38,136 nucleotides of DNA from Chloroflexota bacterium (GTDB taxonomy: Bacteria > Chloroflexota > UBA6077 > CF-72): assembly GCA_019239775.1 (NCBI GenBank), contig JAFAZN010000012.1, positions 1-38,136 on the forward strand, written 5' to 3'. Made by a program: the position numbers and the translations under genes. A model generated the notes under the pieces. It did not search any database, was not told the DNA's origin, and was given only the letters and a program-made list of their open reading frames with translations. Positions 7,292-15,431 of this stretch are shown one piece after another; position 1 is the first letter of the stretch, and every line of letters begins with the position of its first letter.

Positions 7292-8482
7292 GTGACGCGA
7301 CGGGTACTGGACGGCGTGACCGTCCTCGAGTTGGGCCAGATCTACATGGTCCCCTATTGCGCTTTGCTGCTGGCCAATCTCGGCGCCGAGATCATCAAGA
7401 TCGAACCGCCCGGCGGCGAGCCCGCCCGCCACCGCGCCGGCGGCCAGGACGCCACGCCTTTCGTCATGCTTAACTCGGGCAAGCGCAGCGTCCGCCTCAA
7501 CTTGAAGACCGCCGCTGGGCGCGACCTCCTCCTGGCGCTGGTCGCGCAGGCTGACGTGCTGATCGAAAATTACCGCGCTGGCGTGCTGGACCGGCTCGAC
7601 CTCAGCTACGACGTCCTCCATCAAACGAACCCCAGGCTCGTGGTGGCCAGTGGCCGTGGCTTCTCTCCCAAAGGCCCGTACAAAGACCTCGCCGCCATGG
7701 ACCTGACCGTTCAAGCGATGACCGGCGTGATGGCCGCGACTGGCTTCGCCGACCAACCACCGGTGAAGGCCGGGCCCGCCATCGCCGACTTCATGGGCGG
7801 CGTCCATCTGCTGGCAGCGATCCTGGCCGCCCTGCTCCAGCGCGAACAGACCGGTCGCGGCCAGCACGTCCAGGTGGCGATGCACGACGCCATGCTGCCA
7901 GCGCTGACCTCGAATCTCGGCGCACTGGTTGATTCCGAAGGCGCGCTGCCTGAACGCACCGGCAACCGCCACGGTGGCCTCGCGTTGTGCCCCTACAACA
8001 CTTACCCGGCCCAGGACGGCTGGGTCGCGATCTTCTGTGCCACCGATCGGCAGTGGCTGGCGCTCTGCGACGTGCTCGATCGACCGGACCTCAAGAACGA
8101 CCCTGCGTTGCAGACCAATCCTGGTCGCGCACGGCGTATGGCGGAGCTCGATGCGGTGGTCACCGAATGGACCTCCGTGCGCACCCGAGATGACTGCCTG
8201 AAAATTCTCGGCCAGGCGGGAATCCCCGCGGCACCGGTCAAGAGCCTCAAAGAAGTCCTGGCGGACGAGCAGGTCGCCGCCAGCGGCATGCTGCGCCGTG
8301 TGCGGCATCCGCGCCGAGGCGAAATGCGGGTTTTCGGCAGTCCGCTCCACCTGGAGGACTCACCCCAACCAGACCTCGGCCCCGCACCCGCCCTGGGCGA
8401 ACACACACGGGCCGTCCTCCACGAACGCCTCGGGCTGTCCGACGATCAGCTAGACGCCCTGGACAGCACGGACGCAATCTAA
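7292..8482 (+). CDS. CaiB/BaiF (class III) CoA-transferase
   Basis: A full-length family III CoA-transferase of 396 residues. The N-terminus has VTVLELGQIYMVPYCALLLANLGAEIIKIEPP, followed by NSGKRSVRLNLKTAAGRDLLLALV and DVLIENYRAGVLDRL. GPAIADFMGGVHLLAAILAALLQREQTGRGQHVQV holds Asp166, matching the Asp that forms the acyl-anhydride intermediate in formyl-CoA transferase. The enzyme moves CoA between carboxylic acids; the acids are unknown. It starts at a GTG and is followed after seven bases by the acyl-CoA dehydrogenase gene, so an organic acid is plausibly activated to its CoA ester and then processed by the next enzyme. Confidence 0.92.
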   Translation: MTRRVLDGVTVLELGQIYMVPYCALLLANLGAEIIKIEPPGGEPARHRAGGQDATPFVMLNSGKRSVRLNLKTAAGRDLLLALVAQADVLIENYRAGVLDRLDLSYDVLHQTNPRLVVASGRGFSPKGPYKDLAAMDLTVQAMTGVMAATGFADQPPVKAGPAIADFMGGVHLLAAILAALLQREQTGRGQHVQVAMHDAMLPALTSNLGALVDSEGALPERTGNRHGGLALCPYNTYPAQDGWVAIFCATDRQWLALCDVLDRPDLKNDPALQTNPGRARRMAELDAVVTEWTSVRTRDDCLKILGQAGIPAAPVKSLKEVLADEQVAASGMLRRVRHPRRGEMRVFGSPLHLEDSPQPDLGPAPALGEHTRAVLHERLGLSDDQLDALDSTDAI

Positions 8483-8489
8483 CCGCGCG

Positions 8490-9641
8490 ATGGACTTTCA
8501 GCTCTCTGAGCAGCAGCGTGACCTCCAGCAGCTCGTGCGCGGCATTGCGCAAAAAGAGCTGAAGGCGCTAGCCACCCGCTGGGACCGCACGCACGAGTTC
8601 CCTTGGGAGAGCATCCGCATCCTGGCGAGCGCCGGCGTGCTCGGGCTGACCATCCCCGAGCAGTACGGCGGGGCGGGGGCAAGCTGGTTCGAGGCGGTGC
8701 TCGCTATCGAGGAGGTCGCGCGCGCCTGCTATCAGACCGCCATGGCGGTGCTCGGCGAGCTGGGTGTGCAGACGCAGGTCATCGTTCACTACGGGACGGA
8801 TGCCCACAAAGATCGTTACTTACCACCGATCGCTCGGGGCGAGCTGATCTGCGCCATCTGCATGACCGAACCGGATGCTGGCTCGGATGTTGGTGCGCTC
8901 AAGACCCGCGCCGAAGCGGTCGAAGGTGGCTACGTCCTGAATGGCAGCAAGATCCTGATCAGCCGCGCTGACGTAGCCGGCGTCTTCGTCACGTTCGTGC
9001 GCTTCGGGAACGTGCCCGGGAGCCGCGGCATCGGCGCCGTGCTCATCGACCGCGATACGCCCGGGCTCGAGATCGGCCCAGGCGACGAAACCCTCGGCGG
9101 CGAGCAACTCTTCCCCGTCTATTTTCACGACCTGCGCGTTCGTGAAGACGCGGTCCTGGTCAAAGAGCACGGGTTTCGCAAGCTGATGAGCGCGTTTAAC
9201 GGCCAGCGCTGTTTGAACGCCGCGATCAGTCTGGGCCAGGCCCAGGGTGCCTTCGACGAGGCGCTCAGCTATGTCCAATCCCGGCAGCAGTTCGGGCAGC
9301 GACTGGCCGATTTTCAAGGCATTCAATGGCTGCTGGCCGACATGGCCATCGACCTCGATGCCGCACGTTTGCTGATGTACCGAGCCGCCGCCAATGCCGG
9401 CGCCGGCTTGCCCGACCAGGTCGAGGCCGCCAAGGCCAAGGCGTTCGCCAATGAAGCCGCCATCCGTGTCAGTAATCAGGCGATGCAGCTGTTCGGCGGC
9501 CACGGCTACTTGAAGTCGATGCCCGTGGAACGCTACGTGCGCGGCGCCCGCTTCGGCGCGCTTGCAGGCGGCACACCTCAGATCCAGCGCAACATCATCG
9601 CCGAGTCTCTTGTCGGCCGGCGGCGCATGCCGCGTGATTGA
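8490..9641 (+). CDS. Acyl-CoA dehydrogenase-family flavoprotein with atypical active site
   Basis: A 383-residue acyl-CoA dehydrogenase fold: N-terminal helices (MDFQLSEQQRDLQQLVRGIAQ), the FAD/substrate segment ICMTEPDAGSDVGALKTRA (about 123-141), QSRQQFGQRLADFQGIQW (263-280) and QLFGGHGYLKSMPVERYVRGARFGALAGGTPQIQRNII (333-370). In most members the catalytic base is Glu in YEGTSEIQR; here that site is Gly360. The alternative base, used by isovaleryl-CoA dehydrogenase in helix G, aligns with Gln239 (FNGQRCLN). Both usual base positions therefore lack an acid. It may use another residue or catalyse a different flavin reaction. It sits in an operon with the CoA-transferase upstream and the CoxG-like gene, which overlaps by eight bases. 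Confidence 0.88.
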   Translation: MDFQLSEQQRDLQQLVRGIAQKELKALATRWDRTHEFPWESIRILASAGVLGLTIPEQYGGAGASWFEAVLAIEEVARACYQTAMAVLGELGVQTQVIVHYGTDAHKDRYLPPIARGELICAICMTEPDAGSDVGALKTRAEAVEGGYVLNGSKILISRADVAGVFVTFVRFGNVPGSRGIGAVLIDRDTPGLEIGPGDETLGGEQLFPVYFHDLRVREDAVLVKEHGFRKLMSAFNGQRCLNAAISLGQAQGAFDEALSYVQSRQQFGQRLADFQGIQWLLADMAIDLDAARLLMYRAAANAGAGLPDQVEAAKAKAFANEAAIRVSNQAMQLFGGHGYLKSMPVERYVRGARFGALAGGTPQIQRNIIAESLVGRRRMPRD

Positions 9642-10077
9642 AGTCGACGAACGCTTCGAGGTTGCCGCGCCGCCCGCGACCGTGTGGCTGTTGCTTTCAG
9701 ATCCGGACGCCGTTGTCGGATGCGTCCCTGGCGCAGCGATCAGCGCGCACAACGACGACGGTTCGCTCGAAACGTCCATCGGAGTCAAGTTCGGACCGCT
9801 GACCGTGGCATTCCAGGCGCACGCGGAACTGGAGCTCGATCCCGCCGCCATGCGCGGACGCGTCTCTGCGCGTGGCCGCGATAAGCAGGGCGGCGCGCGG
9901 TTTACGGCATCGGCGGCCTTTGGTGTCGCAGCCAACGGCGAAGGATCGGCGGTGACCACGCACGGAGAAGTAGAAGTGACGGGTCGTCTGGCGTCGATGA
10001 TCGAGGGCGGCGCCCAGGTCGTGGTCAAACGCATGAGCGCGCAATTCGCCGACTGTTTGCGCGCCCGCTGCGCGTAA
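9634..10077 (+). CDS. CoxG-like SRPBCC protein
   Basis: From the GTG at 9634 the product has 147 residues: VIEVDERFEVAAPPATVWLLLSDPDAVVGCVPGAAI is the opening of the carbon monoxide dehydrogenase subunit G group, and SLETSIGVKFGPLTVAFQAHAELE and GEVEVTGRLASMIEGGAQVVVKRMSAQFADCLRARC match the rest. CoxG members are START-fold proteins linked with membrane recruitment of molybdenum hydroxylases, but many occur beside acyl-CoA enzymes. The start lies within the last codons of the dehydrogenase gene, so translation is coupled. No CO dehydrogenase genes are present. An upstream ATG at 9562 is in frame but lies deep inside the previous gene and adds non-family sequence. Confidence 0.85.
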   Translation: MIEVDERFEVAAPPATVWLLLSDPDAVVGCVPGAAISAHNDDGSLETSIGVKFGPLTVAFQAHAELELDPAAMRGRVSARGRDKQGGARFTASAAFGVAANGEGSAVTTHGEVEVTGRLASMIEGGAQVVVKRMSAQFADCLRARCA

Positions 10078-10124
10078 CCTTTCGCCGCGCCCGCGCATTT
10101 CCTTCACGTAAGGGACAATCGACA

Positions 10125-10682
10125 GTGATCGTGGGCATCAGCCACGTGGCGAGCTTGCCAACACCCCGGGCGGGACAGCTCAGTCGCGCCGATTTCGACC
10201 AGCTGGTCCAGGACTACCAGGCACCTTTGCTGCGTTTCCTCACCGGCCTGCTCCACGATCCCGAAGTTGCGGCCGACCTGTGCCAGGACACGTTCCTATC
10301 CGCTTACCGCGCCGCTCCACGTTTGCACGGCGACGAGCTCAACCTCGGCGGCTGGCTCTACACCATCGCGCTCAACCACGCGCGTGGCGTGCTGCGGCGG
10401 CGGCGCATCCTGAGCTGGGTGCCGTTCGTGGCGAGCCGCCACGACCGTCCGAGTGCGACGCAGGACCTGGCCAGGCAGGTCGCCCAACAGGACGAACTTC
10501 AAGAATTGCTGCGCCAGCTCCCGATCGAGCAACGCGCATGCTTGCTCCTGCACGCTGACGGGTTCCGCTACGCCGAAATCGCCCAGGTTCTGAACTGCAG
10601 CGTGGGCGCGGTGAAGCTGCGCATCTTCAGAGCACGCGAACACTGTCTTGCCATGCGGCGACGAGAGGGGGAGAACGAATGA
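10125..10682 (+). CDS. ECF-type RNA polymerase sigma factor
   Basis: A protein of 185 residues with both ECF regions. Region 2 is FDQLVQDYQAPLLRFLTGLLHDPEVAADLCQDTFLSAYRAAPRL with the core-binding DLCQDTF motif (about 25-70). Region 4 is LRQLPIEQRACLLLHADGFRYAEIAQVLNCSVGAVKLRIFRARE (about 130-175), which reads the -35 element. It starts at a GTG 11 bases after AAGGGA and ends with a four-base ATGA overlap into the anti-sigma/NfeD gene. Such coupling is the standard layout for an ECF factor and its cognate anti-sigma factor. The target regulon is unknown, and no obvious ECF promoter was identified ahead of it. Confidence 0.92.
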   Translation: MIVGISHVASLPTPRAGQLSRADFDQLVQDYQAPLLRFLTGLLHDPEVAADLCQDTFLSAYRAAPRLHGDELNLGGWLYTIALNHARGVLRRRRILSWVPFVASRHDRPSATQDLARQVAQQDELQELLRQLPIEQRACLLLHADGFRYAEIAQVLNCSVGAVKLRIFRAREHCLAMRRREGENE

Positions 10683-12058
10683 AGACATCCATGCGCGAAT
10701 GCGCAGCGCTCGAACCGCTCCTCTCGGCGTACGTGGACCACGAGGCAAATGCGCAGGAGATGCGCCAGGTCGAAGAGCATCTGGCGATTTGCGCCGACTG
10801 CACCACAAGGCTGCGGCGTCTGCAGCGCCTGAGCCCGATCCTCGACCGGCAACTCCAGGGCGTACTGGCACCCGGCGAGGTTGAGGCGTTGCGACTGTCC
10901 CGACCATTCCGTCCTCCGCCCGACCTCGTGTTCGCGGAAGCACCAGGGCCGCCGTTCCTGGCCCGCCTCGCGACCGTCGCCCTGGCGCTGGCCATCGCCG
11001 GAGTGCTGGCCCTGGTCTTACTGCGCACGCCCCCACCGGCGCAGCAGATTCAGACAGGCGCGCCACCTCCGACTGTCACCGCCCCGGCGGAGGGTCCGGT
11101 TGTGCGGATCACCATCGATGGACTCGTGGATCCGCCAACGGTTGAATACGTCCAGCGCGGCATTGCGGAGGCGAATCAGCGGCACGCCGCGCTGGTGGTG
11201 GTGTCGCTCACACCATCCGCTGGACTCAGCACGCCGATGGCCGAAGTCGCCCAAACCCTTTCAGGTAGCTCCGTGCCAACGGCTGCATATGTTCCTGACG
11301 GGCGTTCCAACGCAACCGCGGAGACCTTGGCCGCGGCCACCGAAGGCACCATCGAGGCGATTCCGCCACAGGCGCAAGTACTCCAGATGGACCTCCAGGA
11401 GGCACTCTGGCACCGCTTGCTCGATCCGACGACGGCATATGTGCTCCTTCTACTCGGCTTGTATGCCGTACTGGGGGAAATCTCGCATCCAGGCACGTTG
11501 TTCCCAGGGGTGACCGGCGCGGCGTGCCTGCTCGCGGCCGGCGTCGCCTTCCTCACATTGCCAACCAACTGGTTGGGTGTGCTCGCCGTTATTGTTGGTG
11601 TCGGCCTTATGGGCCTTGAGCTCCACAGCGGACGTCACGGGCTGCTGGTGCTATGCGGCACCTTGTGCCTCGGCCTAGGCTCCGTCGTCTTGTTCTCGGC
11701 CACCGGCAGCTTAGCTCCGATGGCAACTGGCGTCTCGGTCGCGCCTGGTGTGCTGGTTGTGATGGTGCTGGCTGGTCTCGGACTTGGTTTGCTGATCATC
11801 CGTGTAGCGCGGCGCATTCAGCACCTGCCGCCGATCGGCCGGCTCGAGCAGTTGATTGGCGCCCGTGGCGTGGCTCGCACCGGCCTGGCCCCGGACGGCG
11901 TCGTTCACGTGCAAGGCCAGTTGTGGTCAGCCCACTCGCGCGGTACAACGCTGGCGCCCGGAGAAGCGGTGCGCGTTGTCGCGCGGCATGGATTGGTTCT
12001 CGAAGTGGAGTCGGCGAATTATCGCGCCGCCGCCACACAGAAAGGAGTGGTCTCCTGA
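10679..12058 (+). CDS. Anti-sigma zinc finger fused to an NfeD-type membrane protein
   Basis: A 459-residue protein with two parts. Residues 1-60 form a zinc-finger anti-sigma domain, with Cys8 and the His34-x3-Cys38-x2-Cys41 motif. A membrane span follows at about 94-115. Residues 140-240 resemble the extracytoplasmic ClpP/SppA-like domain of NfeD proteins (VVRITIDGLVDPPTVEYVQRGI, LVVVSLTPSAGLSTPMAEV) but are short; the catalytic Ser position appears to be Thr213 (SNATAET) and no clear catalytic Lys is seen, so the protease is probably inactive. Four or five spans follow (253-376), with GEISHPGTLFPGVTGAACLLAA typical of NfeD, then a C-terminal OB-fold (385-445). The sigma gene is upstream and a slipin gene starts on the stop codon (TGATG). 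Confidence 0.85.
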   Translation: MKTSMRECAALEPLLSAYVDHEANAQEMRQVEEHLAICADCTTRLRRLQRLSPILDRQLQGVLAPGEVEALRLSRPFRPPPDLVFAEAPGPPFLARLATVALALAIAGVLALVLLRTPPPAQQIQTGAPPPTVTAPAEGPVVRITIDGLVDPPTVEYVQRGIAEANQRHAALVVVSLTPSAGLSTPMAEVAQTLSGSSVPTAAYVPDGRSNATAETLAAATEGTIEAIPPQAQVLQMDLQEALWHRLLDPTTAYVLLLLGLYAVLGEISHPGTLFPGVTGAACLLAAGVAFLTLPTNWLGVLAVIVGVGLMGLELHSGRHGLLVLCGTLCLGLGSVVLFSATGSLAPMATGVSVAPGVLVVMVLAGLGLGLLIIRVARRIQHLPPIGRLEQLIGARGVARTGLAPDGVVHVQGQLWSAHSRGTTLAPGEAVRVVARHGLVLEVESANYRAAATQKGVVS

Positions 12059-12969
12059 TGGAAACGGCAATTCTTGTCTTTGAGTTGGTCGTCCTCCTGG
12101 CTATTGTGCTCGGACTGATCAGTCAGTCGGTGCGCATCGTCCGCGAATATCAGCGGTTGGTCATCTTCCGCCTCGGCAAATGCATCGGTGCGCGCGGTCC
12201 GGGCCCGGTGTGGCTGATTCCGCTTGTCGACCGGCCGGTCCTGGTGGACCAGCGCGAGCTGTTCCTGGAAGTCCCGCACCAATCGTGCATTACGAAGGAC
12301 AACGTCCCGATCCGCGTCGATTTTCTGATCTACCGTCAGATCATGGACGCAGTCTCCAGCGTGGTGGCGGTCCAGAATTTCGCTGGCGCTTCGCAAGGAA
12401 TAGCGGCAACCACGCTGCGCGCCGTGATCGGCGATATCGCGCTCGACGACGTGCTCGCACAGCGCGAGCGCATCAACACCATCTTGCGCGAAAAGCTCGA
12501 TGAAGTCACCGAACGCTGGGGCGTCAAAGTGACCGCGGTGGAAATCCGCGAGATCGTGCCGCCCAACGACGTCCAGGAAGCCATGAACCGCCAGATGTCC
12601 GCCGAGCGGACGCGTCGCGCGTTCGTCACCGAAGCTGATGGCAAGCGGCAGGCGAGTATCACGGTAGCTGAAGGTGAACGCCAGGCGTCGATCCTCCGCG
12701 CAGAGGGCGAGAAGCAAAGTGCGATTCTGAAAGCCGAAGGCTACGCGCAAGCGCTCCAGGCGGTCTATGGCGCGGCGCAAAATGTCGACGCCAAGACCAT
12801 GACCTTGCAAGTCATTGACGGGTTGAAGGCGATTGGCGCAAGTCCCTCCAGCACGTTTGTCATTCCGATGGAGTTCACCAAACTCTTTGGCCAGATTGGC
12901 AGCTACCTCGACGTGATCGGCCTCCCCGCCGGCACCAACGGACTGGCGGAGAGGTCCTCGCCAAGGTAG
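12058..12969 (+). CDS. Slipin (SPFH/stomatin-family) membrane protein
   Basis: A 303-residue SPFH protein: one N-terminal membrane anchor (METAILVFELVVLLAIVLGLI), then VREYQRLVIFRLGKCIGARGPGPVWLIPLVDRPVLVDQRE, the stomatin signature. Next come the SPFH core with ALDDVLAQRERINTILREKLDEVTERWGVKVTAVEIREI and a charged helical coiled coil (about 180-250) for oligomer assembly. Slipins form large membrane cages or microdomains and are commonly paired with NfeD. The start ATG shares one base with the stop of the NfeD fusion gene. Its last 67 bases overlap the convergent livF reading frame, so the final residues or that gene's end may be mis-assigned. Confidence 0.93.
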   Translation: METAILVFELVVLLAIVLGLISQSVRIVREYQRLVIFRLGKCIGARGPGPVWLIPLVDRPVLVDQRELFLEVPHQSCITKDNVPIRVDFLIYRQIMDAVSSVVAVQNFAGASQGIAATTLRAVIGDIALDDVLAQRERINTILREKLDEVTERWGVKVTAVEIREIVPPNDVQEAMNRQMSAERTRRAFVTEADGKRQASITVAEGERQASILRAEGEKQSAILKAEGYAQALQAVYGAAQNVDAKTMTLQVIDGLKAIGASPSSTFVIPMEFTKLFGQIGSYLDVIGLPAGTNGLAERSSPR

Positions 12970-13667
12970 AGCCGTTTGACCTCGGGATCCCGCAGCAGCC
13001 AATCCCCGGCGCCGCGCAGTTTGATCTGGCCCAGCTCCATGACCATGCCATCCTGCGCGGCGGCCAGGCCCATGCGCGCATTCTGCTCCACCAGCAGAAT
13101 CGTGATGCCATCAGCATTGAGGGAGCGAGCTTTGTCCATCACCATGCGACCAAGCCGTGGTTCGAGTCCAAGCGTTGGCTCATCCAGCAGCAGCAGCTTC
13201 GGCGATGCCACCAACGCCCGCGCAAGCTCAACCTGCTTCTGCTGGCCGGCACTGAGATCTCCTGCATGCAAACCGCGCTTCTCACCCACAATGGGAAACA
13301 CGCTGCACGCGTAGTCAATCCGCCGGCGCGCCTCAGCGCGGTCGCGAATGGAGTACGCGCCCATGAGCATGTTCTCCCAGACCGTCATTTGCGGAAATGT
13401 GTTTCGCCCCTGCGGCACCGTCACAATGCCTGCGCGAAACACCAGGTCCGGCCGGAGTCCGCCCACGTCGCGGCCCTCAAAAAACACCTGCCCCCGCCTC
13501 GGCGCAAGCCCACCACTGATCACCCGCAGCAGCGTTGATTTGCCCGCGCCATTCGGTCCAATGAGGCACACGGACCCGCCGGCGTCCAGCTCCAGGTTAA
13601 CTTCACGCAGGATGTCACCACCGGACCCGTACCCTGCCGAAACACCGCGCACCTCGAGCAACGCCAT
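12903..13667 (-). CDS. livF: Branched-chain-type ABC importer, ATPase LivF
   Basis: A 254-residue ABC ATPase with Walker A GPNGAGKST (37-45), the signature LSAGQQKQVELARAL and Walker B LLLLDEPTLGLEP. The family pattern VPQGRNTFPQMTVWENMLMGA identifies LivF. The better start is the ATG at 13667, one codon inside the longest frame, which would begin at TTG. It follows livG by seven bases, the last gene of the five-gene importer operon. The C-terminal 23 codons overlap the convergent slipin gene; the family usually ends near LYLGE, so the overlap is mostly a tail extension (DLSASPLVPAGRPITSR). Confidence 0.93.
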   Translation of the reverse strand: MALLEVRGVSAGYGSGGDILREVNLELDAGGSVCLIGPNGAGKSTLLRVISGGLAPRRGQVFFEGRDVGGLRPDLVFRAGIVTVPQGRNTFPQMTVWENMLMGAYSIRDRAEARRRIDYACSVFPIVGEKRGLHAGDLSAGQQKQVELARALVASPKLLLLDEPTLGLEPRLGRMVMDKARSLNADGITILLVEQNARMGLAAAQDGMVMELGQIKLRGAGDWLLRDPEVKRLYLGEDLSASPLVPAGRPITSR

Positions 13668-13674
13668 CAATCAG

Positions 13675-14421
13675 TCAGTCTCCCAGGTACGCGTCCAGGA
13701 CTTTGGGGTCCGACCGAATCGCCTCCGGCTCGCCCTGGGCGATCACTTCGCCGCGGTGCATGACCGCAATCGAGTGTGCCAACCGCATCACGAAGCCCAT
13801 GTTGTGCTCTACCAACAGGAACGTAACACCTTGCGCGTTGAGGTCGCGAATGTAGCCGGTCAGACGGTCGATCATTATGGGATTGAGGCCGCCCGCGGGT
13901 TCATCGAGCAAAAGCAGGTCGGGCTCCGACATGAGCGCCGCCGCAAGCTCGAGCAGCTTCTGCTGTCCAAATGAGAGATTGCCGGCCTGCATGCTCCAGT
14001 AGTCGGCCAGGCCGACAAAGTCCAGCAACCCCTCCGCGCGCTCGCGCTCGTGGCCTTTGATGGCGGCAGAGAACAGCGACTTCCAGTTGGACTGTCGCAC
14101 TGGCACCACCATGTTTTCCAGGACTGTCATCCGCTTGAAGATGCGCGTGACCTGGAAGGTCCGGGCGATGCCCAGATGCACGATCTGATTTGGCAGGCGT
14201 CCGCCAAGCGCTGTCTCACCATAGCGGATGCTGCCTGAATCCGGGACGTAGAACCCGGTGATGCAGTTGAACAGCGTCGTTTTGCCCGATCCATTCGGGC
14301 CAATCAACGCGGAGATCTTGCCGCAGGAAATGTCCAGTGAGCAGTCGGTCAGCGCACGCACCCCACCAAAGGTTTTGGCCACGTTGCGAACAGAGAGTGG
14401 CCTTCCCGCGGCGGTGCTCAT
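13675..14421 (-). CDS. livG: Branched-chain-type ABC importer, ATPase LivG
   Basis: A 248-residue ABC ATPase beginning MSTAAGRPLSVRNVAKTFGG. Walker A is GPNGSGKTT, the signature is LSFGQQKLLELAAAL, and Walker B is LLLLDEPAGGLNP. The conserved ITGFYVPDSG and GIARTFQ segments assign it to LivG. The ATG at 14421 overlaps the stop of livM by four bases (ATGA), which decides the start over a longer frame reaching 14496. The stop lies in a short TGAC/TGAT run leading to livF. It powers uptake through LivH and LivM together with LivF. Confidence 0.93.
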   Translation of the reverse strand: MSTAAGRPLSVRNVAKTFGGVRALTDCSLDISCGKISALIGPNGSGKTTLFNCITGFYVPDSGSIRYGETALGGRLPNQIVHLGIARTFQVTRIFKRMTVLENMVVPVRQSNWKSLFSAAIKGHERERAEGLLDFVGLADYWSMQAGNLSFGQQKLLELAAALMSEPDLLLLDEPAGGLNPIMIDRLTGYIRDLNAQGVTFLLVEHNMGFVMRLAHSIAVMHRGEVIAQGEPEAIRSDPKVLDAYLGD

Positions 14422-15431
14422 GGTGCTCCAACCGGAGCTGGAGCGAACGTGTCCGTGGATGGAACCCGCGGTCGTCGGCGGCGTCGCTCCGCCCACCGCT
14501 CCAGGCTCTTGATGATGCCGTCAGGCAAGAACATCGGGATCAGGATCAGCAGGATGCCAAGCTCCACCAAGGGGACCTGACCCGAGAATTTATCTGGCAG
14601 CGTGTACACGAGAAGTTGCGAGATCGGGAACATGATCACCGCGCCAAGCACGCCGCCCCAGGGCGTCGCACGGCTCCCAACCAGCGCCATCACGACCATG
14701 TTCAAGCCGATGATGAATTCGAAGGCGAGGTCCGGGTCGACGTAGTTCAGGTATTGCGCGTGGAGCGCTCCCGCAACGCTCGCGAAGAACACGCTGACGG
14801 CGAACGCAAGGATCTTGTAGAGCGCCGTGTTGATGCCGGATCCTTCCGCTTTGCCCTCATCCTCGCGAATCGCAAGGAGCCCGAGGCCGAACCTGGACGC
14901 ACGAATGAATGTCGACGTTGCCACGGCCAGGACGGTGAGAGCGAGCATCGCGTAGTAGAACGGTAAGATTACGACATCCGGCGGGAGGTCCAGCAGCGGC
15001 AGGTAGAGCCCGGATGTGCCACCGGTCAGAGCGTTGAGATTCTCCGCGAGCATCTGCACCGTGAGCGCGAACACCAGCGTGACGATGAGAAATGCCGGAC
15101 CACGTGTGCGCAGCGAAATGAACCCAAGGCCGGCGCCTACCAGGGAGCCGAATAACCCAACAAGCAGTGCGCTTGCGAAAATGTTGACGCCGAAATGCAC
15201 CAGCAACAGCCCGGCCACGTAGGAGGACATGCCGAAGAACCCCACGTGACCGATCGACGGATAGCCGGCGTAGCCACCCATGATGTCCCAGCCAACCGAC
15301 ATGGCGGCATACATGAACGTGAACTGGAGCATGTCGAGCCAGGCCGGCTGTTTCACCAAGACCGGCAAGGCCAGGCAGATCACCAGTAGCAGCCACGGAC
15401 CCCAGCGGCGGATCAGTCGCATGCGCGTCAC
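14418..15431 (-). CDS. livM: Branched-chain-type ABC importer, permease LivM
   Basis: A 337-residue membrane permease with roughly nine or ten spans. Family features are MGGYAGYPSIGHVGFFGMSSYVAGLL (about 51-76), ISLRTRGPAFLIVTLVFALTVQML and AIREDEGKAEGSGINTALYKILAFAVSVFFASVAGALHAQYLNYVDP, which carries the coupling loop for the ATPases. A GTG start at 15431 forms a GTGA overlap with the livH stop, so coupling supports it over the ATG three codons later. The cytoplasmic C-terminal tail is Arg-rich and variable. Confidence 0.92.
   Translation of the reverse strand: MTRMRLIRRWGPWLLLVICLALPVLVKQPAWLDMLQFTFMYAAMSVGWDIMGGYAGYPSIGHVGFFGMSSYVAGLLLVHFGVNIFASALLVGLFGSLVGAGLGFISLRTRGPAFLIVTLVFALTVQMLAENLNALTGGTSGLYLPLLDLPPDVVILPFYYAMLALTVLAVATSTFIRASRFGLGLLAIREDEGKAEGSGINTALYKILAFAVSVFFASVAGALHAQYLNYVDPDLAFEFIIGLNMVVMALVGSRATPWGGVLGAVIMFPISQLLVYTLPDKFSGQVPLVELGILLILIPMFLPDGIIKSLERWAERRRRRPRVPSTDTFAPAPVGAP

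Noticed and set aside
5616..8482. Oxalate degradation pair (oxc/frc)
   Set aside because: The CoA-transferase is family III, but the TPP enzyme does not look like oxalyl-CoA decarboxylase, so specificity is not claimed.
9562..9633. Upstream start for the CoxG-like gene
   Set aside because: It lies inside the dehydrogenase gene and adds residues with no family similarity; GTG 9634 matches the domain start.
11653..12057. Longer N-terminus of the slipin frame
   Set aside because: The Arg-rich extension overlaps the NfeD coding frame; the ATG at 12058 directly precedes the membrane anchor.
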